Assembly: GCA_030734395.1 (NCBI GenBank)
Contig: JAUZTG010000042.1
Span: 2,108,001-2,172,000 of the forward strand
From: Sarocladium kiliense
Lineage: Eukaryota; Ascomycota; Sordariomycetes; Hypocreales; Sarocladiaceae
Direction of reading: 5' to 3'
Length of the DNA: 64,000 nucleotides
In this document: in pieces, positions 1 through 13,361 of the stretch
Layout: every line of letters begins with the position of its first letter
How positions within the stretch are numbered: position 1 is the first letter of the stretch
Program-made: the position numbers and the translations under genes
The notes under the pieces: model-generated
Told to the model about the DNA's origin: nothing
The model's database searches: none
Seen by the model: only the letters and a program-made list of their open reading frames with translations

Positions 1-404
1 CGGCGAGCTGAGAGGTGAACGTAGGGGAAGGGTCGGAGCTCTTCGGAGGTGAAGTTGGCCAAACCGAAGGTCATGTAGTCATTGCGGTCGGCCACATCCT
101 GAAGGAAGTTTTCTGTGTAATTGATGTCAACAAGCTTCGAGCGCGACATGTAGAATTGCTTATAGTACATACCGACAGTGTCGATCGAGGAGGGACCTGA
201 TGTGCCATTGACAAAGCCCGGCAGCCTCGAGTCAGGATCCAAGAAGTAAGGGGAGTTCAATTCGATGTTCTTCACGTTGGGGAAGCTCTTCGCGACAAGC
301 TCGCCGTCTTTCTGGACCTTGTCGTGGTTGTACCCGTATTGCCAACCAAACGTAGCTATTGGGGCCAGGCTGAGAAGCAGGCCTGCCGATATGCTGCCCC
401 TCAT
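1..404 (-). CDS. Secreted protein, M14 zinc carboxypeptidase-like, N-terminal part only
   Basis: The reading frame is open from an ATG at 404 down to the window edge (134 codons, no stop), so only the N-terminus is seen. It opens with a signal-peptide-like stretch (MRGSISAGLLLSLAPIATFG), then a mature region with possible N-glycosylation sites (NGT, NYT). The segments VAKSFPNV, SPYFLDPDSRLPGFVNGTSG and the FLQDVADRNDYMTFG block resemble the N-terminal part of a fungal secreted M14 metallocarboxypeptidase family. The zinc-binding HxxE motif would lie beyond the edge, so the catalytic assignment is unproven. If correct, it would trim C-terminal residues of extracellular peptides, which would fit the nearby peptide transporter. 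I am confident of a secreted protein and only moderately confident of the family. Confidence 0.6.
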   Translation of the reverse strand, partial: MRGSISAGLLLSLAPIATFGWQYGYNHDKVQKDGELVAKSFPNVKNIELNSPYFLDPDSRLPGFVNGTSGPSSIDTVGMYYKQFYMSRSKLVDINYTENFLQDVADRNDYMTFGLANFTSEELRPFPYVHLSAR

Positions 405-3161
405 CGTGAAGCCGAGACAAGCCAAATTCCCTTTCTCTCTATGTGTCTTTGGCTCTTTCTAGGTCTTGGATCTCTCTAGCAGGACTGAAGGCGGCCACGG
501 TTGTTGCGCAGAGCTGGGGAACAAGCCGTGAGCCATGCTGCGGCGATAACCCCAGCTCCCACCCTTATACTCGGTGCCGGCGTCCGACGTCGGCACTTTG
601 AGGGGAGACAAGCGTCATGAAGGGTAGGATCAACAGTCTTGATGATAGGAAACAGACCAGCGCCAGCCAGATTTACCTGATCGCCTCCTCATGTCCCCAC
701 ACATTGGCCAATTGGCCTGCCTGTTCGAGCAACGCGACCGACTCTGCTTCTCCATAGTCGGCTCTTGTCCGCTCTTGGCAGGCTGAGGGCTTTTCCTGCG
801 TATCGTGCACGATGTCATTGTCCCTAATCTCAATGTAGTTTGCAGATACCGACTCCAAGCTGTTAATCATATACTTAACCTTAAGTCCTGATGCCCGCTG
901 TGCTTCCTCTGTCCCCACTGATTAAGGTAGCGTGGCACTCCACCTGTGGCATAACGGCAGGTCTCCTATCACGACGGGTGCCGAAACCAGGTTGCTCATC
1001 AAAGCTGCCCCTCAACTGCCATTGCTGCGACACCTATGGGGTTGAGGCACTGGTGTGATTAATATTCTCAAAAACACCAAAGGACTACTGAACTGTTTTC
1101 CCAAAAATGGAGGTCATTTTCCTTGCTTCAGGAATGTTGCTGTTAGCTTCACAAATGGTGCTCCATGCGTCAGGCATTCTAAGCGAGAGTCGAATTTGCA
1201 CTTTGTTAGAAAAAGCCAGTGACGAGAGAACTATGAGGAGGATTAGTATATGGCCCTTATCAGTTCTCGAAACGTGAATTGGCCATTGCTCATTCTCCAA
1301 TAGTATTTACTCCTTTCGGGCTATAGGGTCGCTTGACGATGACGGGGAATTGGAAGATGAAGGATGAGCAAAGGCTCAGAGTTGAGACAATTGAGGCCAG
1401 AAAGACCTCGATGCCGGCGTCTCAGTAAATGATGAGATTGTAGGAGTCGGAAGATTGTGGGCATATTATTTTATGTTGCCAATTCACACCCATAGGGTAA
1501 GCTGTGGCAAGGGACTTCTGCTGTACACAAAGTTTTTTGAACCATTCTAGGGCGGAACTCTCATCACTCCGCTGAACATGTGCACCGGGGATCGGGGCCA
1601 TCCTCGCGCTTCCTCGGGTTTCTGTGTTTAGGAATTTTTCGCTCTATGAGTATTGAGGCGGATAGATGCAATCAGCCCTTTGCTGAGACACAATGCAGAT
1701 GACGCAACGGTGCGCTAGGGTCGGACTCGACAAACAACCCGCGAGGCAACAAAGACGCAGTTTGCACGGTACAGCAACCCGGACCGTAGGAGTTGAAGCC
1801 GCGGGTGGCGCGAAATCCGACCGTCCGCGGACTGGGGCCTCAATAGCTCCGGGCTGATGAGGCGAAGTGAAAAAGCTCTGTGAACTGTGAGATGGGCCCT
1901 TAGGGCCCCTAGGTTGTCCCTGGGGGATCACCATGGACCAAGGAAAATCGCCGCTTACTCATCCCCACAGGGCTGGACCTCCCTGTGCCTCTCTCCCGCG
2001 CCTCTGCCAATGCCGCCATTCTGGGATAGCTTCGAGGTTTTGATTGCATACCGACGGTATCGCACATCTTGGGCCATCTTCAAAGTTTAACGACCCTGGA
2101 ACAGATCTGCATTGTCTCAGTTTGGAGGCCCAAGGATGCACTCTCGATGTCAGCACTACCTCGGACATTGCACCACACCACACAATGCTCGGCATGGTGA
2201 AGCATGGCCATGACTACGGACGTTGCCGCACACCATCTGTTCCTTCTAGTGATTGAATATCAGGCGATCAGGAGAATCTAAACGTCCAGGCCAGGGTCCA
2301 GCTCCGGACCTTGGGGCGTCAAGCTTCAGCCGGCCTCCGTATTCTCCAACAACACAGTTTGCTGTTACGTACGGATCAAGCTTCCTCCACGCTCGCTTAA
2401 TTGGCAATTCGTTTTCACCATTCCAGCTGTTCCAAGCGACTGCGAACCACGCAAGCCGTCACCAAGGCTAGTGGGTTAGGCATGTGAGAAGCGATATGGC
2501 AGCCAGAGAGCATGTGCCGACCGTTCGTTCCAGGGGGAAAACATGCTAAATTCCTCATCTCCAGGTGCCCATCCCCAAGCAAACCTTAAAGCCTTCAGGG
2601 CTTCATAGTCCAACACCTCGGTGATATGGGACAGGCTGCTTGCCGACCCTCGCAACGGCGCATGGGCGGAGCCACAGCATGGCCGCCCGCTAGTGTGTAA
2701 GCGCGAACCCAATTCCGTTCGCATTGTTGATTCTGCCCGCGTCCCGTCAACTGCCTCGGCGGGCGGGTGGGTGCATCGTCTTAACTCGAAGCGGACAGCT
2801 GTGGTGGGCTTGGCCGTTGGTGACATCGCGTCCTGTGTCGGGTTCATCCAGGCCCCCGATGGAAATCCATGATGTAGGAAAGGCACACTAGGCACCCGAA
2901 GCCCCCGGTAGCTTGCCATTACGTGGTGAAGGTTCATAAGGCACCTGGGCAGCTGTTTCGTTAAATTGTTTTCATACCTCATCTTATCGCAGCGTTCCTG
3001 GGCGACCAACTGAGACATTTGCTAGACCTGTGGTGATAATCCCACATGGGCTACTTATACATCACACTACACCACCCGAGACAACTTTCACCAGCAACAA
3101 CAAAAACGACAACGACGACAGCAGCAGCAGCAGCAGTAGCACCAGGTGTGCTGCAGGCAAC
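405..3161. other. Intergenic region, no gene supported
   Basis: This 2.75 kb stretch separates the truncated secreted-protein gene from the ABC transporter gene. Open frames are short, lack introns that would link them and resemble no family I know. The part around 1030-1560 is more AT-rich than its surroundings. The last few hundred bases should hold the ABC transporter promoter and leader. A short CAG run (six copies, 3119-3136) precedes its start codon. Confidence 0.6.
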
Positions 3162-6100
3162 ATGGATCCTCAAAATGAGAAAAGCCAACGCCTTGGGGAT
3201 GACGGGTTGAACGACACAGACTGCCCTGCCAGGACTTACACCCAGGATGAGATCGATCCGCTTGAGAGAGTCCAAACCCACCAGGATGATCTCAGTGACG
3301 AAGAGGACAATGCCAGCGATTCCTCGTCGACTGACGATAATGGTCTTATGGGGCACCAGGACCGCAGCGAGCTTCGCCGTATTGCCACAGATCTCTCACG
3401 CCGGCGATCCTCTGTTGCCACGCAGGCTGGTCTAAGCCGAACCCTCACAACAATTGATGAGGATGATCCGGCACTCGACCCCGGCGCTCCGCACTTCGAT
3501 ATTGAGAAATGGGTAAAGGCTTTTGTCAAGAGAGTGTCTGACAAAGGCATTGAGCGCAAAGGAACTGGCGTCGCCTTCCGAAATCTCGATGTTTACGGCT
3601 CTGGATCAGCACTGCAAATCCAGGACACAGTAGGATCCTTTCTCACCGCGCCTTTGAGGCTGGGGGAGATGTTTAGCTTTGGAAAGAAGGAGCCAAAGCA
3701 CATTCTTCATCGTTTCGATGGCCTTTTGCGTCAGGGAGAGATGCTGATCGTTCTTGGACGACCTGGCTCAGGCTGTAGTACTCTTCTCAAGACTCTTACA
3801 GGCGAGCTCGAAGGGCTTAAAGTGGGCGACAAATCCAGCGTCTACTACAAGGGTATCCCGCAAAAGCAGATGCGCAGAGAGTTCCGCGGCGAGGCAGTCT
3901 ACAATCAGGAGGTATGTTCACCGAGCTTTTGCAAGCATGTGAAGTCGACAAACTAACAGGGCTGGTTCACAGGTCGATAAGCACTTCCCTCACTTGACCG
4001 TCGGCGAGACTCTCGAGTTCGCTGCTGCCGTTCGAGTCCACGATAAACTTCTCGAAAACGGCAACCGCATGCAAGCTGCTCGCTATATTTCCCGGGTTGT
4101 GATGGCGATCTTCGGACTCAGTCACACCAACAACACCAAGGTCGGTACCTCCGACACGCATGGACAATACAGGACTATGACTAACGATTCTGACTTGCTA
4201 GGTTGGAAACGACTTTGTTCGCGGAGTCTCAGGTGGTGAACGCAAGCGTGTCAGTATCGCTGAGATGTTTCTGTCTGGCGCTCCTATCGGTGCCTGGGAC
4301 AACAGGTAAGACTGGCTCTATCAGTTGATTGAACTTCGACTAACGACTGTAGCACACGAGGTTTGGACTCAGCAACCGCCCTGAAGTTCGTCAAGTCTGC
4401 CAGAATGTCAAGCAACATTGGCGAAGTGTCGAACATCGTCGCCATCTACCAGGCCAGTCAAGCCATCTACGATCTCTTCGAGAAGACGACTGTTCTTTAC
4501 GAAGGACGACAGATCTACTTCGGACCTGCCCAGTCGGCCAAGAAGTACTTCGAGGATCTCGGCTGGTATTGCCCACCGCGCCAGACCACCGGCGATTTCC
4601 TCACCTCTGTCACCAATCCCGCCGAGCGTCAAGCGAGACCAGGCTTCGAGAACAAGGTCCCAAGAACACCTGAGGAATTCGAGCAGCGATGGCGCGAGTC
4701 GAACGAGTTCAAGGCTCTACAAGCCGAGCTGGACGACTACGACAGGGAATATCTCGGAGAAAACCAACACAGCACTATCCAAGAATTCCGTGACCAGAAG
4801 GTCGCTCGTCAGGCAAAGCACGTGCCTACGAAATCTCCTTATACTGTCCCTCTCGGCACGCAAGTCAGACTCCTTACGACCCGTGCGTGGCGACGTATCT
4901 GGAACGACAAATCAGCTACCTTGACGCACATCATGGTCAATTGTGTCATTGCCTTGATTATTGGTTCCATCTTCTACGGAACCCCTGACGCTTCCGCGGG
5001 CTTCTACGCGAAAGGCTCCGTACTCTTCTTGGCTATCCTCATCAACGCTTTGACCGCCATCAGTGAGATTGTCAGCTTGTACGCCCAAAGACCGATTGTT
5101 GAAAAGCACAGATCTTATGCCTTCTACCATCCCGCCGCTGAGGCAGCAGCGGGTCTCTTTCTGGATATTCCGATGAAATTCTGTATCACCACCGTCTTCG
5201 ACCTCGTCATCTACTTCATGTCAGGGCTGAGGAGAGAGCCGGCGCAGTTTTTCCTCTTCTTCTTGATTACCTACATCGTGACTTTTGTCATGAGCGCCGT
5301 GTTCCGTACACTAGCTGCGGTTACCAAGACGGTCTCACAGGCCATGTCTCTGTCCGGTGTCATGGTGCTGGCTCTCGTCATCTACACTGGTTTCGCTATC
5401 ACAGTACCTAGCATGCATCCCTGGTTCAGTTGGATTCGATGGATCAACCCAATCTTCTACGCCTTCGAGATTCTCGTGGCCAACGAGTTCCACGGTCGCC
5501 AGTTCGCATGTTCCAGCTTTGTTCCTCCCTACCCTGACCTCTCAGGGACCACCTTCGTCTGCGACACCACAGGTGCCGTTCCTGGCCAACAGACTGTCAG
5601 CGGGGACGCCTTCATCGCGGAGAACTACCAATACTATTACAGCCACGTCTGGCGCAACTTTGGCATCCTTCTTGGTTTCCTGTTTGGGTTCCTGATTATG
5701 TACTTCGTTGCTGTGGAGCTGAACTCGTCGACGTCCAGCACTGCCGAGTCACTCGTCTTCCAACGTGGTCACGTTCCCGCTCATCTTATGAAGAATGGAA
5801 AGGCAATCAAGGAAGATGAGGAGTCCGCTTCTGAGCGCAAGGTGCAGGACAGCAATCACGATGGCGAGGTCAAGGCCCTCCCTCCACAGAAAGACATCTT
5901 TACCTGGCGCGATGTCGTCTACGATATCGAAATCAAGGGCGAGCCACGCCGCCTCTTGGATCACGTTGACGGATGGGTGAAGCCTGGTACACTCACAGCT
6001 CTCATGGGAGTCAGTGGTGCCGGCAAGACCACCTTACTGGATGTACTCGCACAACGTACTACCATGGGCGTCATCACTGGTGATATGTTGGTCAACGGCC

Positions 6101-7950
6101 AGCCTCGCGATCCCAGTTTCCAGCGGAAGACAGGCTACGTGCAGCAACAAGGTAAGACAAGATTCCATGATCGACTCAAAGCTCAGCACTAACCCACCAA
6201 CAGACTTGCATCTGGAAACTTCCACTGTTCGTGAAAGCCTGCGTTTTAGTGCAATGCTTCGCCAGCCAAAGACTGTCAGCAAGAAGGAAAAGTACGACTT
6301 TGTCGAGGACGTCATCAAGATGCTGAACATGGAAGACTTTGCCAATGCCATCGTTGGAATCCCAGGAGAAGGTCTCAACGTTGAACAGCGCAAGCTGCTG
6401 ACCATCGGTGTCGAGCTCGCTGCTAAGCCCCAACTGCTTCTCTTCCTTGATGAGCCGACCAGTGGACTTGACTCTCAAAGCTCTTGGGCGATCTGCGCGT
6501 TCTTGCGTAAGCTCGCTGACTCTGGGCAAGCTGTTCTCTGCACCGTCCATCAACCCAGCGCTATTCTCTTCCAGTCGTTCGACCGCCTGCTGTTCCTGGC
6601 CAAGGGTGGTAAGACCGTTTACTTCGGTGACATTGGAGAGAACTCTAGCACGCTGCTCGAGTACTTCGAGTCGAACGGTGCTCGACCCTGCGGCGAACAG
6701 GAGAACCCCGCTGAATACATGCTTGAGATCGTCAACAATGGTACGAACAACCAGGGCAAAGAGTGGAATGTTGTTTGGAAGGAAAGTCCCAAATGGCAAG
6801 CCAACAGGGAAGAGATTGAGCGGCTTCATCAGGAGCGGGCCGCTGCAGCTTCATCCGAACCCACAAGCGCTCAATCACACTCCGAATTCGCAATGCCATT
6901 CATGTCGCAGCTGTGGGCTGTCACCCACCGAGTCTTCCAGCAGTACTGGCGGAACCCGAGCTACATCTTCGCCAAGTTTGCGCTGGGCATTGCGGCTGGC
7001 TTGTTCATTGGCTTCACCTTCTTCGATGCCGACACATCACTGGCTGGCATGCAGAACGTCATCTTCTCTGTGTTCATGGTCACCACCATCTTCACGACCC
7101 TGGTGCAACAAGTAAGCTCCCTCATGTCAAGCATTCTTATGAGTTCGGCACTAACCCAACATCACAGATCCAACCGCTTTTCGTCACCCAACGCGAACTC
7201 TATGAAGTGCGTGAGCGACCGAGCAAGGCCTACTCTTGGATTGCCTTCATCATCTCCAACATCATCGTCGAGATCCCATATCAGATCATCACTGGCGTCC
7301 TCATCTTTGCCTGCTTCTACTACCCGGTCGTTGGCATCCAGAGCTCGGAGCGTCAAGTCCTTGTTCTGCTCTACATCATCCAGCTGTTCATCTATGCATC
7401 TTCGTTCGCCCAAATGACGATCGCGGCTCTTCCGGATGCCCAAACAGCGTCTGCCATTGTCACTCTTCTCACGATGATGAGCACGATCTTCAACGGTGTA
7501 CTTCAACAACCCGACGCACTCCCCGGATTCTGGATCTTCATGTACCGAGTCTCGCCCTTCACCTACTGGGTCGGTGGCATTGTGGCAACCGAATTGCACG
7601 GCAAGGAAGTCATTTGTGCGGAACGTGAGTTGGCCATCTTCAACCCGCCTTCGGGTCAGACATGTGGACAGTACTTGGAGCCATTCCTACAGCAAGCCCC
7701 AGGCACTCTCCAGGATCCCTCGGCTACGTCAGACTGTGAGTACTGCTCCATCTCGGTGGCAGACCAGTATCTTGCAGGGCCCCGCATCTTCTGGAGCGAG
7801 AGATGGCGCAACTATGGCATCGTCTGGGCATACATTGCCTTCAATATCTTCGTGGCGGTCGCAACTTACTACCTGTTCCGGGTGAAGAAATGGAACAGGA
7901 GTGCGCCGTCGTTCAAGATTCCCTTCTTTAGCACGAAGGTCGCCAAGTGA
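3162..7950 (+). CDS. PDR-type (ABCG) multidrug ABC transporter, full size
   Basis: Six exons (3162-3911, 3973-4140, 4202-4305, 4353-6151, 6204-7111, 7168-7950) encode about 1,503 residues, normal for fungal pleiotropic drug resistance pumps. The layout is the reversed (NBD-TMD)x2. NBD1 has the fungal Walker A GRPGSGCS (residues 199-206, Cys in place of the usual Lys), signature VSGGE (315-319) and the WDNSTRGLDS segment. NBD2 has Walker A GVSGAGKT (893-900), the degenerate signature LNVEQ (998-1002) and Walker B ending LFLDEP (D1023-E1024). Each NBD is followed by a six-helix membrane block and a large extracellular loop. It should export hydrophobic toxicants from the plasma membrane using ATP. 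The start at 3162 (MDPQ) is preferred. An in-frame ATG at 3030 would add 44 residues containing a serine run read from the CAG/AGC repeat. Intron 2 has a weak donor, GTCGGT. Confidence 0.95.
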
Positions 7951-8991
7951 GGGAGCGGTGACTGGGCGGCGAGGCGTTCATATGTGTTGTATCTCAAGTA
8001 CATGGTTTTAATTAATACTACAGTTTCTTTTTTCTTTATCTAAATTTATTCTAATTACATGACGCTTTTATATCACTCGATTCAGTATCCAGGGAACCGT
8101 GCAACCGGCAACGCATCACTTGAGCCCGAATCTGGAAATGACACGGCCCGGCTCCGGAATTTGTGGAGTCTTACGCCGGCATCCGGGGGCAAGGGTTTTC
8201 CAGCGCCGGCACAGGATGTTAATTACGAGTTGATGAAGAACCTCAGCCGGTAACCTGACAAGGAAACCCGTATCGTAAAAGCAGGTCGGTTAGAAAGCCA
8301 CACCGGTCTCGCCGCGTGACGCGTCAGCATGCTCCGAGCCCTGGCTCACGACGCCCAATATGTCCCGACTGCTTCCGGGGTAGAGGGTCTTCTTTATACG
8401 AACCAGACGAACTATTCGCCTGTGCGCGGAACACCGGCATGCTGACTCCTTGGCGATACCTGAGTACCATTGCAAACTGAATCAGATCTTATCAATCGTT
8501 CAGGGCTAAGAGCCTCAGCTACGCTATGGCATGCCCCGCCAGGAATGGATCTCAGGGTCCGCATCGCATGCCGAGTTGCCGTGTAAAAGCTCTGGTGCTT
8601 GGCAGGTTTGACAGCCGGACATAGGTCGGGATGGAAGCGACACGCCACGTTGGAGTTGCAAGGCGAGAAGGGGTACGAGCTGCTCTGCGAAAAAGTCCTC
8701 ATTTGTTGCTGGGTTGTAGCTCCAGGCCAAGGTCTTGGTTGGCATCCGAAATCTCAATAAGCTCCCGATGGCTGAGTCAATTGGTGAAGCGAACTTCGGC
8801 TCCTGAACGGTAACGAGAAGTATATCCTTGGCAGAGCCTCTGGAAATACTCTAAAAGCTTGCCTGCCGGCTTTTGATCTAATCTGATCGAAGTATCACAC
8901 CTATCGAAGATCAACGTGCAGCATCCTCGCTCGTAACTCCGAGTAGCACTCCCTCCCCGTGGATTTCACCGTGCAACAAAGGACCGAAAAG
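7951..8991. other. Intergenic region between ABC and OPT transporter genes
   Basis: About 1 kb. It begins with an AT-rich stretch (8000-8060) suited to the 3' end of the ABC transporter transcript, and its right part must contain the OPT promoter. No coding frame in it is credible. Confidence 0.6.
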
Positions 8992-11702
8992 ATGGGCAAC
9001 ACAACTGCAACGGATACCATCTCTGCGGCTAGCAGCTCTGATGTCGAAGGAGAACCGACAAACGTTGTGGAAGAGAAGCGAGCGTCTGGTAGGATACATG
9101 AAGGACTTGACTTCAGAAGACGACTGATCATGACGTGTAGAGGATTCAAACGGTGCCACTGACGAGATTCTTCTGGCTGCTGGTGTCGGCTTCACAGAAG
9201 ATGACCCTACGCTACCCTGCCTGACCATTCGCATGTGGGTAATTGGGCTGGCGTTCTGTCTACTTGGGAGCGGTGTCAACACCCTCTACACTTTCCGCTT
9301 CCCCTCGGTGACACTGTCTCAATCCGCGATCCAGTTCCTTGCCTATCCAGTCGGAAAGGCGTGGGAGTATGCGCTCCCCGACGTAGGATTTACCATCCGC
9401 GGGACCCGGCACTCTCTCAACCCTGGCCCTTTTAATTATAAGGTCTGTACAAACAGAATCTCTACCAAAGTCTTATCCTCACATTTCTCAAGGAAAATAT
9501 TCTCGTTTACATCTTGGCCAATCTCAGTTTCTTGACACGTCTGAGTGCCGATGTTCTTACTGAGCAGCGAGTTTTCTACGGCTACAAGGCCGGATGGGGC
9601 TTCGAGATACTCATCACGATTGCCACGATCCTCTTTGGCTTCGCGTTAGCAGGTCTGGGAAGGTCTCTTGTTGTTGAGCCGAAGAGTCTTGTTTGGCCTG
9701 GTGTGCTCAGCAACACAGCTCTCAATGCTGCGCTCCACGATATGGGCAAAGCCGAAGAGGCTGGGTACGTTTTGCTTTTCTGGCCTAGGCTGCGCCCGTT
9801 CCTAACAGCAGATCGACAGTAAGCTCAAGGCATCGCGATACAAGTTCTTCATGGTCGCCTTCATGGTCATGTTCTGCTGGTACTGGGTTCCGGACTTCAT
9901 CTTCCCAGCGTTAGGGTACTTCACCTGGATATGCTGGACTGCTCCTCGCAACCCAGTTGTCAACCAGTTGTTCGGCATGAAGAGTGGCCTCGGGCTCGTC
10001 CCTATTACTTTCGACTGTGGGTAACCCTGTTAGCCAATTCATATCGAGGCCGCGCTGACATGATCCAGGGAGCCAAATCGCCTACATCGGCTCGCCCCTG
10101 GTCGTCCCTAGCTGGGTCACAGTGAACATACTGGCGTCCTTGGTGTTCTGGATCTACATCGTCTCGCCAGCTTTGTACTACACCAACACCTGGTACTCGG
10201 CCTACCTACCAATCCAGAGCAACTCCATCTACGACAACACCGGCAAGGTCTTCAATGTGTCTCGTGTCATCGACAAGAAACACGGCTTCACATTCCTGCC
10301 TGACCAGTTGGACGAGTATTCGGACGTAAGTCAGCCCTCACCTGAAGCTAGGCCTGTTCTAACGTTGCCACGGCACAGATCTACCTTCCCGTCACCTATG
10401 CTCTCAACACATTCGGTCTCTGCTTTGCCAGTATCGCAGCTCTGTTCGTTTGGCTGTTGTTAGAGAAGCGCCAAGAGATCGCCACAGCATTCAGCTCTTC
10501 TTCGATCCCACACTTGCTAGATCGCAGCAAACCATCTCCTGGTCCTCGTCGGCAAGGTGCATACAAGCATGTGCCAATGTGGTGGTATCTCCTCGCATGT
10601 CTTCTTGCCATTATGCTGGCAGTGGTTGCATGTGAGGTGTACCCTGTGCAGCTCAGATGGTACGGAGTGCTTTTCTCGATGCTTATTTCGGTCGTCTTCT
10701 ACATTCCGGTAAGGCTTTCACCAAACATTCCTTGTGCACTATTCCTGACATGTTTGCGTAGCTCGCCTGGGTTTACGCGACCACGAACATGAAGGTCCAG
10801 ATTGATGTCTTCTGTCGGATCATCGCGGGATACGTTTGGGAGGGCAAAGTGCTTGCAAACATTTGGTTCTTCGACTTGGGTTACATCTCTGGAATCAAGG
10901 CCCTTGCATTCGCCCAGGACTTGAAGCTTGGTATCTACTGCCACGTAAGTCCTACGAACCTTAGGACAACAACGCTCGACTGTTGACACAATACTCCAGA
11001 TCCCACCGCGTCAGCTCTTTCTCGTGCAAGCCGTAGGTCTGATCGTCGGCTCCCTGGGCCAGGTCTCCGTTCTGAATTGGGCATTGAACCACATCAACGG
11101 CATCTGCACCTTGGACGCGACCAATGGCTTCAGCTGTCCCTTCTCCAGAACGCACTTCAACACCAGCATGGTGTGGGGTGCTCTTGGCCCTCGTCGCTTC
11201 TTCGCCACAGACTCGTTGTACCGCCCCCTGTTCTGGTTTTTCCTAGTGGGTGCTGCATTGCCGGTGGTCGTTTATCTGGCGAAGCGGAAGCTCTTCCCGA
11301 ATGTGAAGTGGCTGCGGCAGATCCATGTTCCTCTTTTCCTGGGTGGCTTGAACTACATCCCACCAGCTTCCGGAACCAACTACGGCAGCTGGGTCATCGT
11401 TGGCCTGATCTTCGGAGTCTACCTGAAGCATCGCAGGCGTGATTGGTGGCGAAACTACAATTTTGTGCTGAGCTCTGCTTTGGACTGTTCAACAGCCATT
11501 GCGGGAGTGGTCATCTTCTTTGCCATCTTCTACACTGGCGCATCCAAAGGCTTCGAATGGTGGGGAACCACTGTGTACCAAGTAAGTAACTGCAAAAGCC
11601 ACATGTTGCAGAATTAAACTAATTCAGGGCGCGCAGAACACATGTGATTGGGATAGCTGCAGCTACCTTAAAGTAGGAGAAGGCGAAACATTTGGAAAAT
11701 GA
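8992..11702 (+). CDS. OPT-family oligopeptide transporter
   Basis: Nine exons (8992-9088, 9141-9442, 9493-9764, 9820-10016, 10069-10325, 10379-10708, 10762-10944, 11000-11581, 11628-11702) join in frame to about 764 residues, normal for fungal OPT proteins. Family landmarks in order are the N-terminal DDPTLPCLTIRMW block, NPGPFNYKEN, an FDWSQIAYIGSPL segment, PPRQLFLVQ, and the late GGLNYIPPASGTNYGSW stretch. Many hydrophobic segments indicate about 12 to 16 membrane spans. OPT carriers bring tetra- and pentapeptides or glutathione across the plasma membrane with protons; some carry metal chelates. Intron 4 uses donor GTGGGT at 10017; the nearby GTAACC would break the frame. It lies 1 kb downstream of the drug exporter on the same strand but is clearly a separate unit. 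The substrate cannot be read from the sequence. Confidence 0.93.
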
Positions 11703-12055
11703 GCCAAGTGAGCCGCGGTAACGGGATGGTAGATCGCAAATAGCCTTTACCCTTCAATGCCACAATAGCCACTCGGGGTTACAAATTCTCGAGGCTGCCA
11801 ACTTCTAATCGTCACTCTGGTTTAATTGTCTTGGTTCTCATGTAACGCCTCGGCAGTGTCTATGTTTTCTGTTTCTAGTGCCAAGGCGGACATTGGATTC
11901 ACCGTTGTACGGCGGGCGATGCTCCGTGATATACTTTGGGCCGTTTCACGATGATCACTTCATGAACACAAAGTATATATGAGATCAATCAGATCATTTC
12001 TCGAGATCAATGGGGCATCCTCAACAGTCAAATAATCTGCATTAAACAGGTCAAG
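11703..12055. other. Intergenic, contains mannanase promoter
   Basis: A 353-base gap. Its right end holds a TATA-like element and the short leader of the mannanase gene. Nothing else is recognisable. Confidence 0.6.
11974..11979 (+). promoter_or_regulatory. TATA box of the mannanase gene
   Basis: TATATA within AAGTATATATGAG, about 80 bases before the mannanase ATG. That spacing suits a strongly regulated extracellular enzyme gene with a short leader. Confidence 0.55.
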
Positions 12056-13361
12056 ATGGTTCTATCGTCAAGTCTTGCAGCCGCAGTCGGCCTCGTTGGA
12101 TGCGCCGTTGCATCTCCATATCCTCGTCAGGAGGAAGGCTTCGTCACGACAAATGGCAACAGCTTCCAATTGAACGGAGATGACTTCATTTTTGCTGGTA
12201 GCAATGGCTATTACTTCCCATTCAGCGGTGTGGGTTACATATTACTTTGGTACATGCCGAGCATGACTGACGTGCCGCACAGGACTATGCCGACACTGTC
12301 AAAGGCATGACGGCCGCCCGTGAGGCAGGACTCAAAGTGATGCGTACCTGGGGCTTCAACGACAAGAATGCTACTTATGATCCGTCTGGCTTGCCTCAAT
12401 ACAATGGCGGCAATGAGGTCACCTTCCAGGTCTGGTCCGATGGAACATCTGTCATCGATGTCACGCCATTCGACAAGGTTGTTGATGCTGCGACTGAAGC
12501 TGGCATCAAGCTCATCGTTGCGCTCACAAACAACTGGGCCGATTACGGAGGCATGGATGTGTATACCGTCAACCTCGGCGGTCAATACCACGACGATGTG
12601 AGTACATCCTAGCCGAATTAAGAATGAAACAAAGCTCATGCAGTTAGTTTTACACCATGGACACCATCAAGGACCATTTCAAGCGTTACGTAGAGCAAAT
12701 GGTGACCCGCTACAAGGATTCTCCTACTATTATGGCTTGGGAGCTGGGTAATGAGCCTCGCTGTGGCGCCGATGGCACACGCAATCTCCCCAGGAGCCCC
12801 TCAGGTTGCAATGCCGAAGTCCTCACCGCATGGACGAGCGAGATGAGCGCATATGTCAAGTCCCTAGATGCGAACCACCTTGTCACCTGGGGAGGTGAGG
12901 GTGGCTTCAACCGTGAATCATCCGACTGGATGTACAACGGTGCTGATGGCGGCGACTTCGACGCCGAGCTTGCGATTGACACTATCGACTTTGGGGTCTT
13001 CCACTCATACCCAGACTGGTGGAGCAAGACCGTCGAGTGGACAGACCAATGGATCAGGGATCATGCCGAAGCCGGACGAACAGTCGGCAAGCCAGTTGTT
13101 CACGAAGAGTATGGATGGCTTACGCCTGACAAGCGGCTCGAGTACCTTGGTCTCGTTGACAACACGCCCCGAACCGAGGTTGTGGGGGGCTGGCAGTCCA
13201 TCAGCTTGGAGGAGAACATGTCGGATATGTACTGGCAATTCGGGTACTCGGACTACTCGTACGGGCGGAACCATGATGACGGGTTCACGATCTACCTGGA
13301 TGACGAAGAGGCACAGCCGCTAGTGTATGAGCATGCTGAAGCAGTCAATAGCCTTCTGTGA
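12056..13361 (+). CDS. Secreted endo-1,4-beta-mannanase, GH5 (subfamily 7-like)
   Basis: Three exons (12056-12229, 12283-12597, 12648-13361) encode 400 residues, the usual size for a single-domain fungal mannanase. Residues 1-20 form a signal peptide (MVLSSSLAAAVGLVGCAVAS), followed by PYPRQEEG, a likely propeptide or processing site. The GH5 barrel starts near residue 28 (FVTTNGNSFQLNG). The acid/base glutamate is E199 in WELGNEPRC, and the nucleophile should be E317 in HEEYGW. H282 in the FHSYPDWW segment and W194 fit the substrate cleft of the family. No carbohydrate-binding module or Ser/Thr linker is present. It should cut internal beta-1,4-mannosidic bonds of plant galactomannan or glucomannan outside the cell. 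Intron 2 ends at TTAG (12647), not at the CAG four bases earlier, because only that choice keeps the frame (FYTMDTIK). Confidence 0.93.

Noticed and set aside
2476..3018. 180-codon minus-strand frame upstream of the ABC transporter
   Set aside because: No domain, odd composition, no splice-linked partner; it lies in promoter DNA.
3030..3161. Upstream in-frame ATG extending the ABC transporter
   Set aside because: The extension is a low-complexity Ser run from a CAG repeat. PDR proteins normally begin near the MDPQ start.
6176..6829. 217-codon minus-strand frame
   Set aside because: Antisense shadow of the second nucleotide-binding domain of the ABC transporter.
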